DNA of 64,000 nt from assembly GCF_004345365.1 (NCBI RefSeq), contig NZ_SLVF01000005.1:558001-622000 (forward strand), in the 5' to 3' direction. Under the pieces are notes generated by a model. It made no database searches, had not been told where the DNA came from, and saw only the letters and a program-made list of their open reading frames with translations. The first letter of the stretch is position 1. The number at the start of each line of letters is the position of its first letter. This document shows, piece after piece, positions 46,785 through 56,106 of the stretch. A program made the translations under genes and the position numbers. Source of the DNA: Kribbella sp. VKM Ac-2568 (GTDB lineage: Bacteria > Actinomycetota > Actinomycetes > Propionibacteriales > Kribbellaceae).

Positions 46785-47421
46785 GGTTGTTCACCAGGCG
46801 AGACCGTGGGAGTGGCTCAACCGGACGGGCGCCGAGGGCGCGGAGAAGACGCTGACCCCTGCCGGCGAGCGGATCCTGACCGCCGCGTCGACGCTGTTCT
46901 ACGAGCAGGGCATCCGGGCGGTAGGCGTCGACACGATCGCTAACGCGGCGGACGTGACGAAGAAGACCCTGTACGACCGGTTCGGCTCGAAGGACAACCT
47001 GATCGCGGCGTACCTCGAGCGGCGGAACCGCGTCTGGCACGTGTTCCTGGACGAGCAACTGGCCAAGCTACGGCCCGGTACGCCGGAAGAGGTGATCCTG
47101 GCTCTGTTCACGGCGTTGACGGAGTGGATGGCGGAGTCGCGGCGGGGCTGCGGGTTCATCAACGCGAGCGTCGAACTGGCGGCGCCGGACCATCCTGCGA
47201 TGCCGGTGATCGTGGCGCAGAAGCGGTGGATGCGGACCGAGTTCGTGGCGCAGGCGGAGCTGGCCGGGTTCGATCGGGTCGAGGAACTCGCGGACCGGTT
47301 GCTGCTGCTCCACGAGGGGGCGCTGGTGAGCTATCGGGTGGCCGCGATGGAGCACGCGCCGGAGGTGGCCTACCGGGCGGCCGCCGACCTGCTCGCCTCC
47401 TGGCCGCGGATCGGCGCCTGA
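46783..47421 (+). CDS. TetR-family repressor
   Basis: This 212-residue regulator has an N-terminal HTH, ILTAASTLFYEQGIRAVGVD ... ADVTKKTLYDRFGSKDNL, and a C-terminal helical effector domain. ATG 46783 sits within the palindrome. It probably controls the divergent exporter. Confidence 0.9.
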   Translation: MVVHQARPWEWLNRTGAEGAEKTLTPAGERILTAASTLFYEQGIRAVGVDTIANAADVTKKTLYDRFGSKDNLIAAYLERRNRVWHVFLDEQLAKLRPGTPEEVILALFTALTEWMAESRRGCGFINASVELAAPDHPAMPVIVAQKRWMRTEFVAQAELAGFDRVEELADRLLLLHEGALVSYRVAAMEHAPEVAYRAAADLLASWPRIGA

Positions 47422-47445
47422 CCGGGTCCGGTTCGGCTGTGGGTT

Positions 47446-48102
47446 TCAGGTTCGTCTGGCGACGGTGAGGCCGACCAGGCGCGAAACGACCATCGCGACG
47501 TAGCCGAGGCCGGCCAACTGCTCGATCATCACGACCGAGCGGCCCCAAGACGTGATCGGAATGATGTCGCTCAGGCCTGTGCTCGACAGTGTGATGAAGC
47601 TGAGGAACAGCAACTCCATCCAGTTCCGGTCCTGGGCCGGGTTGACGGCTGCCGTGAAGCTGCCCGGAACGAGCGCCTGCACGATGACGAACACATAGGC
47701 GAATCCCCAGGCCACCAAGGTGAAGGTGGCACCCGCGGCGTACAGCTCATCCGTGCTGACGTCATGGTCGGACAGCATGTACCGCAGCAGGCTGTAGGCC
47801 GCGTAGAAGTAGAAGGCCGCGTGGAGCGCAGCTGAGATCGGCACGATGACGTCCGTCGGGCGGAAGGCGTCGACCAGCGACAGCACGACCGCGGGGATGC
47901 CCAGACAGACGCTCACCCAGGTCAGCCCCGGCGTTGCCCGCACCGAGAAGACCGCCAGCACCAGCACGACGATGCCCAGGATCTCGAAGGCGACGCGTCC
48001 GCCGCGCGACCCTTCCATCGCGGGATAGATCAGCACGCCGAGCAGCTGGACGACGAGCAGGATCGCGGACGGGTGCCGCCTGGCGCTGCCGAACAGACTC
48101 AT
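47446..48102 (-). CDS. Two-pore-type potassium-channel-like membrane protein
   Basis: This is a 218-residue protein with about five helices and, before the last helix, a pore loop ITLSSTGLSDIIP. This resembles the Ion_trans_2 filter but has Leu-Ser where TVGYGD has Tyr/Phe-Gly. Ion selectivity is therefore uncertain. ATG 48102 lies at the end of an 11-bp tandem repeat. Confidence 0.8.
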   Translation of the reverse strand: MSLFGSARRHPSAILLVVQLLGVLIYPAMEGSRGGRVAFEILGIVVLVLAVFSVRATPGLTWVSVCLGIPAVVLSLVDAFRPTDVIVPISAALHAAFYFYAAYSLLRYMLSDHDVSTDELYAAGATFTLVAWGFAYVFVIVQALVPGSFTAAVNPAQDRNWMELLFLSFITLSSTGLSDIIPITSWGRSVVMIEQLAGLGYVAMVVSRLVGLTVARRT

Positions 48103-48130
48103 CTCGGGCTCATCTCGGGCTCATTTCGGG
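48098..48130. repeat. Three 11-bp tandem repeats at a gene junction
   Basis: CTCATCTCGGG occurs twice, then CTCATTTCGGG. The array spans the channel start and thioesterase stop; each unit carries an ATGAG on the minus strand. Confidence 0.7.
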
Positions 48131-48636
48131 TCTTCGCGGGACGCCTTGATCGCCTCGCGCCGGGCGAGCCGGTGGCTGCGGCGGATCTCAGCCTCGCGCA
48201 TCCGCCTGCGATCCTCGTCCGTTTCGGGAACGATCCGCGGGACCGGACGAGGCTTCCCGTCGGAGTCGACCGCGACGAACACCAGGTACGCCGTGGCCAC
48301 GTGGATCTGCGGGCCGACGGCATCCCAGCGGTCCGCGGTGATCCGGACGCCGATCTCCATCGAACTGCGGCCGGTCCAGTTCACCTGGGCGGTGAAGTGC
48401 ACCACGTCGCCGACCCGGACCGGGACCACGAAGACCATCTCGTCCATCGACGCCGTCACCGCGGCACCGGCCGAGTGCCGCGCCGCCACCACCCCGGCGA
48501 CCGAGTCGACCAGCGTCATCACCACTCCGCCGTGCACGGTGCCGAGCAGATTCGTCTCGTTCTGCGCCGTGATGTGCGACAACGACAACCGCGTGGCCGA
48601 CGGCGGCCGCTCCGACGGTGCCTCAGTGGCGGACAT
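48121..48636 (-). CDS. Hot-dog acyl-CoA thioesterase (YciA/BACH type)
   Basis: This is a 171-residue protein with the hot-dog motif NLLGTVHGGVVMTLVDSVAG and the strand ASMDEMVFVVPVRVGD. A basic helical tail extends past the domain. It hydrolyses acyl-CoA thioesters. AGGAG precedes ATG 48636. Upstream partner of the ion-channel gene. Confidence 0.9.
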   Translation of the reverse strand: MSATEAPSERPPSATRLSLSHITAQNETNLLGTVHGGVVMTLVDSVAGVVAARHSAGAAVTASMDEMVFVVPVRVGDVVHFTAQVNWTGRSSMEIGVRITADRWDAVGPQIHVATAYLVFVAVDSDGKPRPVPRIVPETDEDRRRMREAEIRRSHRLARREAIKASREDPK

Positions 48637-48779
48637 GGATGCTGCTCCTCGGATGGACGAAACCGCCGGTCTGCCGACGCCTCCGCGCAGAATAACCGCC
48701 GCGTTGTCCACAGCCGCGGAACTGCTTGTCGAGGGGCCGCCCGCGCGCTCGTACTTTCTCTGTCGAGGAGGTGGACAGC

Positions 48780-49802
48780 ATGATCACTGACAACGACTCC
48801 ACCCACGACGACTCCACTGAACGGGCCCTAGGCAACGACCCCGAGGCGCCCCACCGAGCCCTGTCTCCCCTGACCAACGCCGAAGCCGCACACCTGGTGC
48901 GCCTCAGCCTGGAAGCAGCCGCCGAACGCTCCCTCCCCGCCGGCTACGACGGCACCGCCAACCTCCGCCTCCACCCGACCAGCGCAGCCTTTCCCACCCC
49001 GGGCGGCGCCGGGCTCGCCGCCGACCTCGGCGTCGGTTCGGATCCGGACGCGGCGGTCAGCATGGTGGCCGGGCTGTCGAACCTGGCACGGATCGTCGCC
49101 GGCGAACGACGAGACCGCTGGCCCCAGGTGGTCGGCGAACACTTCGACCAACTGGCCAGCACCCTCCGGCACGGCCCGCCTCCGCTCCCTGCGGACCCGC
49201 GGCGCGAGCTCTACCAACGACTGACCCCGAGCAACCTCGTTCAACCCAGTTGGACCAGCCAAGCACCAGAATTCGTGCCTGGCCTCCTCTCCGTCCCCGC
49301 CACCTACACCGACGGCACGATCACCATGTACTTCGACCCGTCGGACCTCGGGATGACGTGGACGGAGGCGGAGCAGGCGGGACTCCACAACCTGCGCGGT
49401 CTCACCGACACCGTGGAGTACGCAGAGCACGACGGCACCACCATTGCCATGCTCAGCGGCAGCGTCTTCACCGCTTCACGAGCACTCGTGCTCGATACCG
49501 TCCTCCGCGAATCCCTCCACGTCGAGAACCCGCAGTACGGCGTACTGGCCGCGATGCCGGTCCGCGGTCTACTCCTGGTCCATGTGATCAACAGCCTGCG
49601 AGTCATCCCGGCGCTGGGCATGATGCTGAACCTCGCAGGCCGAGCACACGCCACGGAGCCAGGTCCGCTGAGCCCCTGGGTGTATCTCGTCACCCCCGAA
49701 GGCCGCTGGCATCCAGCCATCCGCCAGCCCGAGGAAGGCCGCCCACCCGGCCTCTCACCAGCCCTGCTCGTCCTCGCCCATCACCTGGGCCGCCTCGAGT
49801 AA
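48780..49802 (+). CDS. Hypothetical protein, no recognised domain
   Basis: This is a 340-residue cytoplasmic protein. It has an acidic disordered head (1-25), then LTNAEAAHLVRLSLEAAAE, a helical middle and a beta-rich part with ITMYFDPSDLGMTWTEAEQ and YGVLAAMPVRGLLLVHVINS. There is no signal or membrane helix. AGGAGG 8 nt upstream supports ATG 48780. It could relate to phage-shock or immunity-type proteins, but nothing fixes this. Confidence 0.65.
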   Translation: MITDNDSTHDDSTERALGNDPEAPHRALSPLTNAEAAHLVRLSLEAAAERSLPAGYDGTANLRLHPTSAAFPTPGGAGLAADLGVGSDPDAAVSMVAGLSNLARIVAGERRDRWPQVVGEHFDQLASTLRHGPPPLPADPRRELYQRLTPSNLVQPSWTSQAPEFVPGLLSVPATYTDGTITMYFDPSDLGMTWTEAEQAGLHNLRGLTDTVEYAEHDGTTIAMLSGSVFTASRALVLDTVLRESLHVENPQYGVLAAMPVRGLLLVHVINSLRVIPALGMMLNLAGRAHATEPGPLSPWVYLVTPEGRWHPAIRQPEEGRPPGLSPALLVLAHHLGRLE

Positions 49803-49845
49803 CCAGGATGGACAGCGAACGAGGGGCCAGTGGGACAGTCTGGGT

Positions 49846-51225
49846 ATGGGAGAGCAACCGGCAGATCTGCGGCAACTGTTCAGGAGTGCGGCCGACCACG
49901 CGGCCGAGTACAGGGCGACCTTGGCTGAGCGACCGGTTCGCGCGGCGAAGTCTGCGGCGGAGGTGCGGGCTGACTTCCAACGGCCACTGGCGCAGGCAGG
50001 GCGTGCTGCCGACGAGGTGATCGAAGAGCTCGTCGCACTGGCTGACGGCGGACTCGTGGCGAGCGCCGGACCGCGGTACTTCGGGTTCGTGACGGGTGGT
50101 GCACTGCCCGCCGCGAGCGCGGCCGACATGCTGGCGGTCGGGTGGGACCAGAACGCCGGGAACAGCGTGATGTCCCCGATGACCATGGCCGCCGAGCAGG
50201 CAGCGGGCGGTTGGCTGAAGGACCTTCTCGGGATACCTCCGGCAGCGTCGGCCGGCTTCGTCACGGGAGCCCAGGCGGCCAACACCGTGGGGCTGGCGGC
50301 GGCTCGGAACCACGTGCTGGCGAAGGCCGGCTGGGACGTGGAGACGAACGGCCTCAACGGCGCTCCCCGGGTGCGTCTGCTGGCCGGCGACGAGCGGCAC
50401 GCCACGATCGACCGGTCACTGCGCCTGCTCGGGCTCGGCTCCGGTTCGCTCGAGCTCGTGCGGACGAGGTTGAACGGGGTGATCGACCTGGACGACCTGC
50501 GGACCAGGCTCGCCGATCACGAAGGACCGCTGATCGTCTGCCTGCAGGCCGGAAACGTGAACACCGGCGCGTCCGATGCCCTGGGTGAGGCCTGCGACCT
50601 GATCCACGAGTACGGCGGGTGGGCACACGTCGACGGTGCCTTCGGGCTGTGGGCCGCAGTGAGTCCGGAACTGCGCGATCAGGTGGCGGGACTGGAGCTG
50701 GCGGACTCGTGGGGTTGCGATGGGCACAAGTGGTTGAACGTGCCGTACGACAGCGGGTTCGTGTTCTGCGCGCACCCGGATGCGCATGCGGCTGCGTTGG
50801 CCTCCAGCGCTTCCTACCTGGTGACGTCGGGAGCGCGGGAACCGGGCGACTACGCGATGGAGTCGTCGAGGCGTGCGCGTGGACTCGCGGTCTGGGCCGG
50901 GTTGCAGGAGCTGGGTCGCGATGGGCTGACCGAGGTGGTCGATCGGTGTTGCGCGCTGGCCAGGAGGTTCGCCGAACAGCTCGAGAAGGGAGGCTGCGAG
51001 ATCGGGAACGAGGTGGTGCTCAATCAGGTGCTCGTGTCGTTCGGCTCCGACGAGGAGACCGACCGGGTGATCGCTGCGGTCCAGGACGGCGGGGTCTGCT
51101 GGATGGGCGGCACCACCTGGCGAGGCCGCCGCTACATGCGCATCTCGGTCTCGAACCACCTCACCACCGAAGCCGACGTGGACCTCTCCACCCGAGCCAT
51201 CCTCGCCGCCACCCACGCTTCTTAG
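49846..51225 (+). CDS. PLP-dependent group II decarboxylase/aminotransferase-like enzyme
   Basis: This 459-residue enzyme has PLP Lys K295 in DGHKWLNVPYDSG, D263 in HVDGAFG and the phosphate loop TGAQAANTVGLAAAR. Similar to aspartate/glutamate or aromatic amino acid decarboxylases; substrate unknown. It starts at ATG 49846. Confidence 0.9.
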   Translation: MGEQPADLRQLFRSAADHAAEYRATLAERPVRAAKSAAEVRADFQRPLAQAGRAADEVIEELVALADGGLVASAGPRYFGFVTGGALPAASAADMLAVGWDQNAGNSVMSPMTMAAEQAAGGWLKDLLGIPPAASAGFVTGAQAANTVGLAAARNHVLAKAGWDVETNGLNGAPRVRLLAGDERHATIDRSLRLLGLGSGSLELVRTRLNGVIDLDDLRTRLADHEGPLIVCLQAGNVNTGASDALGEACDLIHEYGGWAHVDGAFGLWAAVSPELRDQVAGLELADSWGCDGHKWLNVPYDSGFVFCAHPDAHAAALASSASYLVTSGAREPGDYAMESSRRARGLAVWAGLQELGRDGLTEVVDRCCALARRFAEQLEKGGCEIGNEVVLNQVLVSFGSDEETDRVIAAVQDGGVCWMGGTTWRGRRYMRISVSNHLTTEADVDLSTRAILAATHAS

Positions 51226-51284
51226 ACGACGAGCGGGAACGCGACCGGGCGGCGCCCCGGCAGATGAAGGCGCCGCCCAGTCAG

Positions 51285-51338
51285 CAGCGGTGGGTCAGGC
51301 TGCAGCGGTGGGTCAGGCTGCAGCGGTGGGTCAGGCTG
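51285..51338. repeat. Three perfect 18-bp tandem repeats
   Basis: CAGCGGTGGGTCAGGCTG occurs at 51285, 51303 and 51321 without a mismatch. The last copy includes the stop codon of the fasciclin gene, so the array lies just beyond it. Recent slippage is the simplest origin. Confidence 0.85.
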
Positions 51339-51996
51339 CCGGGGGCATCAGGACGGAGTCGATCAGGTAGACCGTCGCGTTGGCCGTCTTCACCCCACCA
51401 CAGATCACCTTGGCGTTGTTGACCATCAGGTTGTCCCCCGAACCAGTCACCGTGACCGCCTGCTTCTCCACCGTGGTCTGACTCCCCACCACCGCCTCCG
51501 GCGTCAGCTGACCCGGCACCACGTGATAGGTCAGGATCTTGGTCAGCAACGCATCATCGGTCTTCAACGTGTTCACCGTCGCCGCCGGGATCTTCGCGAA
51601 CGCCGAGTCCACCGGCGCGAACACCGTGAACTCACCACCGTTCAACGTCGACACCAGATCGACCTTCGGGTTCAGCTTGCCCGACACCGCCGCCACCAGC
51701 GTCGTCAGCAACGGATTCCCCGACGCCGCGGTCGCCACCGGCGCCGCCGCCATCCCATCCACCGAACCAGCACCACTCGGGTTCGCCTTCGCATAATCGG
51801 CACACCCCGGACCAACCAGACCCGCCGCGTTGTCCATCGACGGAGACATACTCGGCGTCTCAGCCGGCGCCGACGACGACGCACCGGTCGACGGACTACC
51901 GCTGGACGTGTCATCGCTTCCACCACACGCGGCAGTGGCGAAGAGCAGGGACAGTGCCGAGGCAGCCAATGCGACCCGCTTGATGGTGTGGGACAT
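51331..51996 (-). CDS. Fasciclin-domain lipoprotein
   Basis: This is a 221-residue lipoprotein with lipobox TAAC, a Ser/Pro linker (25-55) and a FAS1 domain with [23 protein letters not shown] and the final strand [15 protein letters not shown]1 proteins mediate adhesion or ligand binding at the surface. AAGGAG lies 6 nt before ATG 51996. Its neighbour is a membrane molybdenum oxidoreductase. Confidence 0.9.
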   Translation of the reverse strand: MSHTIKRVALAASALSLLFATAACGGSDDTSSGSPSTGASSSAPAETPSMSPSMDNAAGLVGPGCADYAKANPSGAGSVDGMAAAPVATAASGNPLLTTLVAAVSGKLNPKVDLVSTLNGGEFTVFAPVDSAFAKIPAATVNTLKTDDALLTKILTYHVVPGQLTPEAVVGSQTTVEKQAVTVTGSGDNLMVNNAKVICGGVKTANATVYLIDSVLMPPAA

Positions 51997-52223
51997 GACG
52001 ATCTCCTTCGCTTGAATTCGTACTGCGTTCAGTGCGTGTCTTCGGTGCTTCGGCTTCGGCGCTTCGGCTTCGGCGCGTTGTGTTCGGCACGTCGGCTTCG
52101 GCGCGCTGGCTTCGGTGCGCCTTCAGTGCGTGGGCGGGGAACGCATTTCGCGGCGGGCGCTCCTGGTCAGCTGCCGGATGGCCCGGGCCATCCGGAGCGC
52201 GTCCCTCCGTGCTCCTGGGCCTC
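51997..52223. repeat. Intergenic region of degenerate CTTCGGCGC repeats
   Basis: From about 52036 to 52125 the sequence repeats variants of GGCTTCGGCGC roughly every 12-20 bp. No open frame with a start is supported. It holds the promoter of the fasciclin gene at its left end. Confidence 0.55.
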
Positions 52224-52247
52224 GGAACCCCTCCCTGCGGGGGTTCC
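52224..52247 (-). terminator. Terminator of the molybdopterin oxidoreductase gene
   Basis: GGAACCCC (52224-52231) pairs with GGGGTTCC (52240-52247); one more C/G pair extends each arm. It follows the stop at 52275. Confidence 0.75.
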
Positions 52248-52274
52248 GGGTGCCTGGCTGGCCGGTGGGGTGCG

Positions 52275-54182
52275 TTACTCGACCATCACCACCGTGTTGT
52301 GCAGGCCGCTGGAGCCGTTGGGGCGCGGGGCGGCGCGGTCGGTCGTCTGCACCTGTCCGTCGCCGTCGGTCGCCCGGACGGTGAGTCTGTGATTGCCGGG
52401 CGTCGCGTTCCAGCGGAACGTCCACTGCCGCCAGGTGTCGATGGTGTCCTCGGCCGCCAGCGTGGCCGGCTGCCAATCGCCGTCGTCGACCTGTACTTCG
52501 ACCTTGGCAATGCCGCGGTGCTGCGCCCAGGCGACTCCGGCCGCGACGGCTGGGCCCGCCTTGATCCGGGCGAATCCCTTCGGCACGTCGATCCGTGAGG
52601 AGGTCTTGATCGGCGCCTCGACGGACCAGCCACGGTCGGTCCAGTAGGCGCTGAAGTCGGAGAACTTGGTGACCTCGAAGTCCACGATCCATTTGGTCGC
52701 GGAGACGTACCCGTACAGGCCGGGCACCACCATCCGGACCGGGAACCCGTGCTCGAAGGGCAGCGGCTCGCCGTTCATCCCGACGGCGAAGATCGCGTCG
52801 CGGCCGTCGGTGAGGGCCTTCAGCGGAGTACCGATGGTGAGGCCGTCGACGCTGGTGGACTTCACCGCGTCGGCGCCGTCCCGCACGCCGGCTTCTCTGA
52901 GGATCTCGGCGATCGGTACGCCGATCCAGCGCGCGTTGCCGACGTACGGACCGCCGACCTCGTTCGACACGCAGGTCAGGGTGATGTCGCGTTCGATCAG
53001 CCGCCGGCCGAGCAGGTCCGCGAAGTTGAGCCGCAGTTCGCGGTCGACCAGACCGTGGATGCGCAGCTCCCAGTTCCGCGGGTCGACCTTCGGCACCGTC
53101 AGCAAGGTGTCGACCCGGTAGAACGACGGGTTCGAGGTGACGAACCGGCTCACTCCCGGAATCTCCGACATCACTCCGGCGGGCACCGCCTGCGCCCTGC
53201 TCGCCGGCGTAGGAATCCTGATCCCCCGCCGAGTCGCCTCACTCACCCCTTCAGGCAGGACCCGCGAAACCGCGAGTCCACCGACCCCGGCCACCCCCAG
53301 GGCCATCGTGGTAGCCAGGAACCGCCGCCGATCAAACCCCACCGGCGCCTCCGCCTCCCGCTCCCCAACCTCATTGCCCTCAGCAACGACCGCGCCACCA
53401 TCAGCACTCGCCGCCGTCGCGACCGCGGAAGCGTGCGGCTTGCCGGAGAAAGCGGAACCCTCAGGTCGGCCCGCACCTTCGCCGGTGTTCGCGGAGCCAG
53501 CACCTCCGGCGGGGTTCGTGGAGGTGGAACCTCCGACTGTGGTCGCGGAGTTTGAACCTCCGGCTGTGGTCTCGAAGGTGGAACCTCCGGCGGTGGTCGC
53601 GGAGGTGGAACTTCCGGCGGTGGTCGCGGAGGTTGAACCTCCAGCGGTGGTTGCGGAGCCAGCACCTCGGGCCGGGTTTGTGGAGGTGGAACCTTCGGCG
53701 GCGGGGAGCTTCCGGCCTCGGCCGCCGCCGAAGGGACTGAGGCCCAGTGCGCGGAGCACCAGGATCATTCCGGCTGTTGCCACTAGCAACGTAATGATGC
53801 CGGGCAGTACTTGGACGAAGTGATTGTCCGCAAGGGTCCGCCCGGTCGCCGCGGCGAGGATCGCCAGCAGCCCGAGGACCACGGTCATCACCACGGCGAC
53901 CCGGGAGATAGAAGCCCCGATCGCCCCCGCCAGCAAGGCGAAAACAGCAACTGCGAGCAGCACCGTGCCGACCAGGATCGGCTTGTCGGCTGTCCCGAGG
54001 TTCTTCACCGCCCAGTCCTTCGCAGGACCGGGAGCGAGATCGATCAGTTGGGTTCCGACACCGACCACCGGCGAAGTACCACCGGCCAGTGCGGCGGTGA
54101 GCTCACCCAGGCCGAGTCCTGCACCTGCTGCGAGCACACCTCCCAGCGCGGCCAGCGCCCGGCGTCTCCTCGTCACGGTCAT
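52275..54182 (-). CDS. Multi-span molybdopterin-dependent sulfite-oxidase-fold protein
   Basis: This is a 635-residue protein with four N-terminal helices (about 10-33, 68-90, 96-113, 125-147), a Ser/Thr/Gly repeat linker (163-235) and an internal twin-arginine-like anchor, DRRRFLATTMALGVAGVGG (284-302). A full sulfite-oxidase fold follows, with C404 in TLTCVSNEVGG and a C-terminal Mo-co dimerisation domain. The catalytic part would lie outside, anchored by helix five. Substrate unknown. It starts at ATG 54182. Confidence 0.88.
   Translation of the reverse strand: MTVTRRRRALAALGGVLAAGAGLGLGELTAALAGGTSPVVGVGTQLIDLAPGPAKDWAVKNLGTADKPILVGTVLLAVAVFALLAGAIGASISRVAVVMTVVLGLLAILAAATGRTLADNHFVQVLPGIITLLVATAGMILVLRALGLSPFGGGRGRKLPAAEGSTSTNPARGAGSATTAGGSTSATTAGSSTSATTAGGSTFETTAGGSNSATTVGGSTSTNPAGGAGSANTGEGAGRPEGSAFSGKPHASAVATAASADGGAVVAEGNEVGEREAEAPVGFDRRRFLATTMALGVAGVGGLAVSRVLPEGVSEATRRGIRIPTPASRAQAVPAGVMSEIPGVSRFVTSNPSFYRVDTLLTVPKVDPRNWELRIHGLVDRELRLNFADLLGRRLIERDITLTCVSNEVGGPYVGNARWIGVPIAEILREAGVRDGADAVKSTSVDGLTIGTPLKALTDGRDAIFAVGMNGEPLPFEHGFPVRMVVPGLYGYVSATKWIVDFEVTKFSDFSAYWTDRGWSVEAPIKTSSRIDVPKGFARIKAGPAVAAGVAWAQHRGIAKVEVQVDDGDWQPATLAAEDTIDTWRQWTFRWNATPGNHRLTVRATDGDGQVQTTDRAAPRPNGSSGLHNTVVMVE
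53478..53696 (-). repeat. Coding minisatellite in the oxidoreductase linker
   Basis: About seven in-frame units of roughly 30 bp encode variants of SATTAGGSTS. Units differ by a few bases. They separate the transmembrane block from the Tat-like anchor. Confidence 0.75.
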
Positions 54183-54330
54183 GCCCCTGCTTCGGACCCG
54201 TGCGACGACCGGATAGGTCAAACCCTCAAGAAAACTTCAAGAATCGCGCACCGCCTGCGAGAAACCTCTTACCCGTCAGGCAACCGTCGCCGATCGACCG
54301 CCGACCGCGGACGACGTGGGCTGCCGCGGA

Positions 54331-54957
54331 TCAGCCAGCGGTCGGAGGGGTGAAGTGTCCGGGCCACTCGGCATGCCGGATCCGGGTGATCTCACGGACT
54401 TCGCCGAGGGTGGACCACTCGTCCTTGCCCAGGCGAGCCAGCGGGCGAAGGCGGGTGATCTCCGGATGGGAGCCGTCCAGGACGGACTCGTCGATGCTGA
54501 TGTGACGCACCCGGCCGATGACGACGGTGGAGTCGCCCAGTTCGAGAGTGGTGTGCAGCTGACACTCGATCGCGACCGGCGACTCGGCGACGCGCGGTAC
54601 GGCGACTGTGGTGCTGGGTTCGATGTGCAGCCCGACGGCCGCGAACTCGTCAACCTCCGGAGGGAAGTTCGTCGCAGTCGCGTTGATCTGCTCGAACAGG
54701 GGTTCCGCCGCGAAGTTGACCACGAACTCCCCAGTCGCCTCGACGTTGTTCAGGCTGTCCTTGCGGCCGACCGAAGTGAACTGCACCATCGGCGGCCTCA
54801 CGCACGCCACCGTGAAGAAGGAGTGCGGCGCGAGGTTGAGGACTCCGTCGGCCGACCTCGATGACACCCAGGCGATCGGGCGCGGCACCACCACCGCGTT
54901 CAGTACCGCGTAGAAGTCCCTGCTGCTGACGGTCTCCGGATCCAGGTCCCTTCGCAC
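54331..54957 (-). CDS. Flavin reductase family (FMN-binding split barrel) protein
   Basis: This is a 208-residue protein with RPIAWVSSRSADGVLNLAPH, FFTVACVRPPMVQF and NFAAEPLFEQ, typical of flavin-reductase-like split barrels that bind FMN. The partner oxygenase is unknown. GTG 54957 fits the family start. Confidence 0.87.
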   Translation of the reverse strand: MRRDLDPETVSSRDFYAVLNAVVVPRPIAWVSSRSADGVLNLAPHSFFTVACVRPPMVQFTSVGRKDSLNNVEATGEFVVNFAAEPLFEQINATATNFPPEVDEFAAVGLHIEPSTTVAVPRVAESPVAIECQLHTTLELGDSTVVIGRVRHISIDESVLDGSHPEITRLRPLARLGKDEWSTLGEVREITRIRHAEWPGHFTPPTAG

Positions 54958-55031
54958 GCCAGCCAGTATCCCCGCCGAGATCCCCGGCAATTCGGTGGAC
55001 CCCGGCAACGACCGGCGAAAGAATCCCACCG

Positions 55032-55997
55032 ATGACAGGACTCCCAGCCGGTGACCTCCCCGCCATCACCTCCGAGCCGACGGCCGAGGTGATCGCCGCC
55101 ATCGCCGACCGGTACGGCGTACGCGCCGAGGCGGTCCGTGAGGTGCCGGACGGCGTCGCCAACCACGCCTTCGCGCTGGGCGACGACCCGTTCCTCCGGA
55201 TCCCGCGACGCGAGGAGTTCGAACGCGATCTGCAGAAAGAGGTCGCGGTTATCCCAGTAGCCCGGGCGGCCGGAGTACGGACCCCCGCGATGGTCGACTT
55301 CGACGCCACCCGCACTCTCGTCGACGCGCCGTACATGGTCATCGAGCAAGTCCACGGCACCGACCTGATCGAGGCGGATCCGCCCAACGATCAGTTCTGG
55401 CAAGACCTGGGCTCACAGGTCGCCCTGCTCCACCGCATCCCCCACACCCCGCTGGACGGCGTACCGACTGACGACGGCGGCGGGGACCCGCGTCCGACCG
55501 TGGATCACCTGGCAACGCTCGGTTACCTGGACCCCGGTACTGCGGACTGGCTGCTCGGCTGGTTCGACCGCCTGGCCACCCGCTTCCCGCAAGGTCTGCA
55601 AGACCCGCAAGCCCAGCAAGAGCCGCAAGCCCAGCCGCGAGTACTCCTGCACGGCGACCTGGCGCCGCAGAACCTGCTGACCCGCCACCACAAGCTGGAA
55701 GCGCTGATCGACTGGGGTGACGCCGCCTGGGGACCACCCGGCATGGAATTCGCCAAGCTCCGCCTGGAGCAGGTCGCCGCCACCCTGCCGGCGTACACGG
55801 GCCAGTCCCCAAGCAAGAGCGACGGTCAACTGGAGGCCGCCGCACTGTGGTTCCACCTCAGCTGGGGCCTCAGCGGGATCCCCAAGCCGCCGAGACCCAA
55901 CGAGCGCCACTGGACGGCACCACCCGCCAGCCGGCTCCTCGGAGTACTCCGGTTCTTCGCCGCGGGACCGCCGGAGCCGTGGCCGGGACTGCGTTGA
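55032..55997 (+). CDS. Aminoglycoside-phosphotransferase-like kinase (APH family)
   Basis: This 321-residue kinase-fold protein has the catalytic loop LLHGDLAPQNLLT and metal-binding IDWGDAAWGPP. The nucleotide end is less typical (DDPFLRIPRREEFERDLQKE). The substrate is probably a small molecule. A Q-rich insertion (QDPQAQQEPQAQPR) lies before the catalytic loop. Confidence 0.85.
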   Translation: MTGLPAGDLPAITSEPTAEVIAAIADRYGVRAEAVREVPDGVANHAFALGDDPFLRIPRREEFERDLQKEVAVIPVARAAGVRTPAMVDFDATRTLVDAPYMVIEQVHGTDLIEADPPNDQFWQDLGSQVALLHRIPHTPLDGVPTDDGGGDPRPTVDHLATLGYLDPGTADWLLGWFDRLATRFPQGLQDPQAQQEPQAQPRVLLHGDLAPQNLLTRHHKLEALIDWGDAAWGPPGMEFAKLRLEQVAATLPAYTGQSPSKSDGQLEAAALWFHLSWGLSGIPKPPRPNERHWTAPPASRLLGVLRFFAAGPPEPWPGLR

Positions 55998-56106
55998 ATC
56001 CGGAGGGCTGAGTCAGAAGGCCGGTTGCTGGCACTGATCGACCGTGCTTCTGCTGTAAATACAAGGGTTCGCGCACTTGTCACGACATGGGGCAGACTGG
56101 CTTTTC

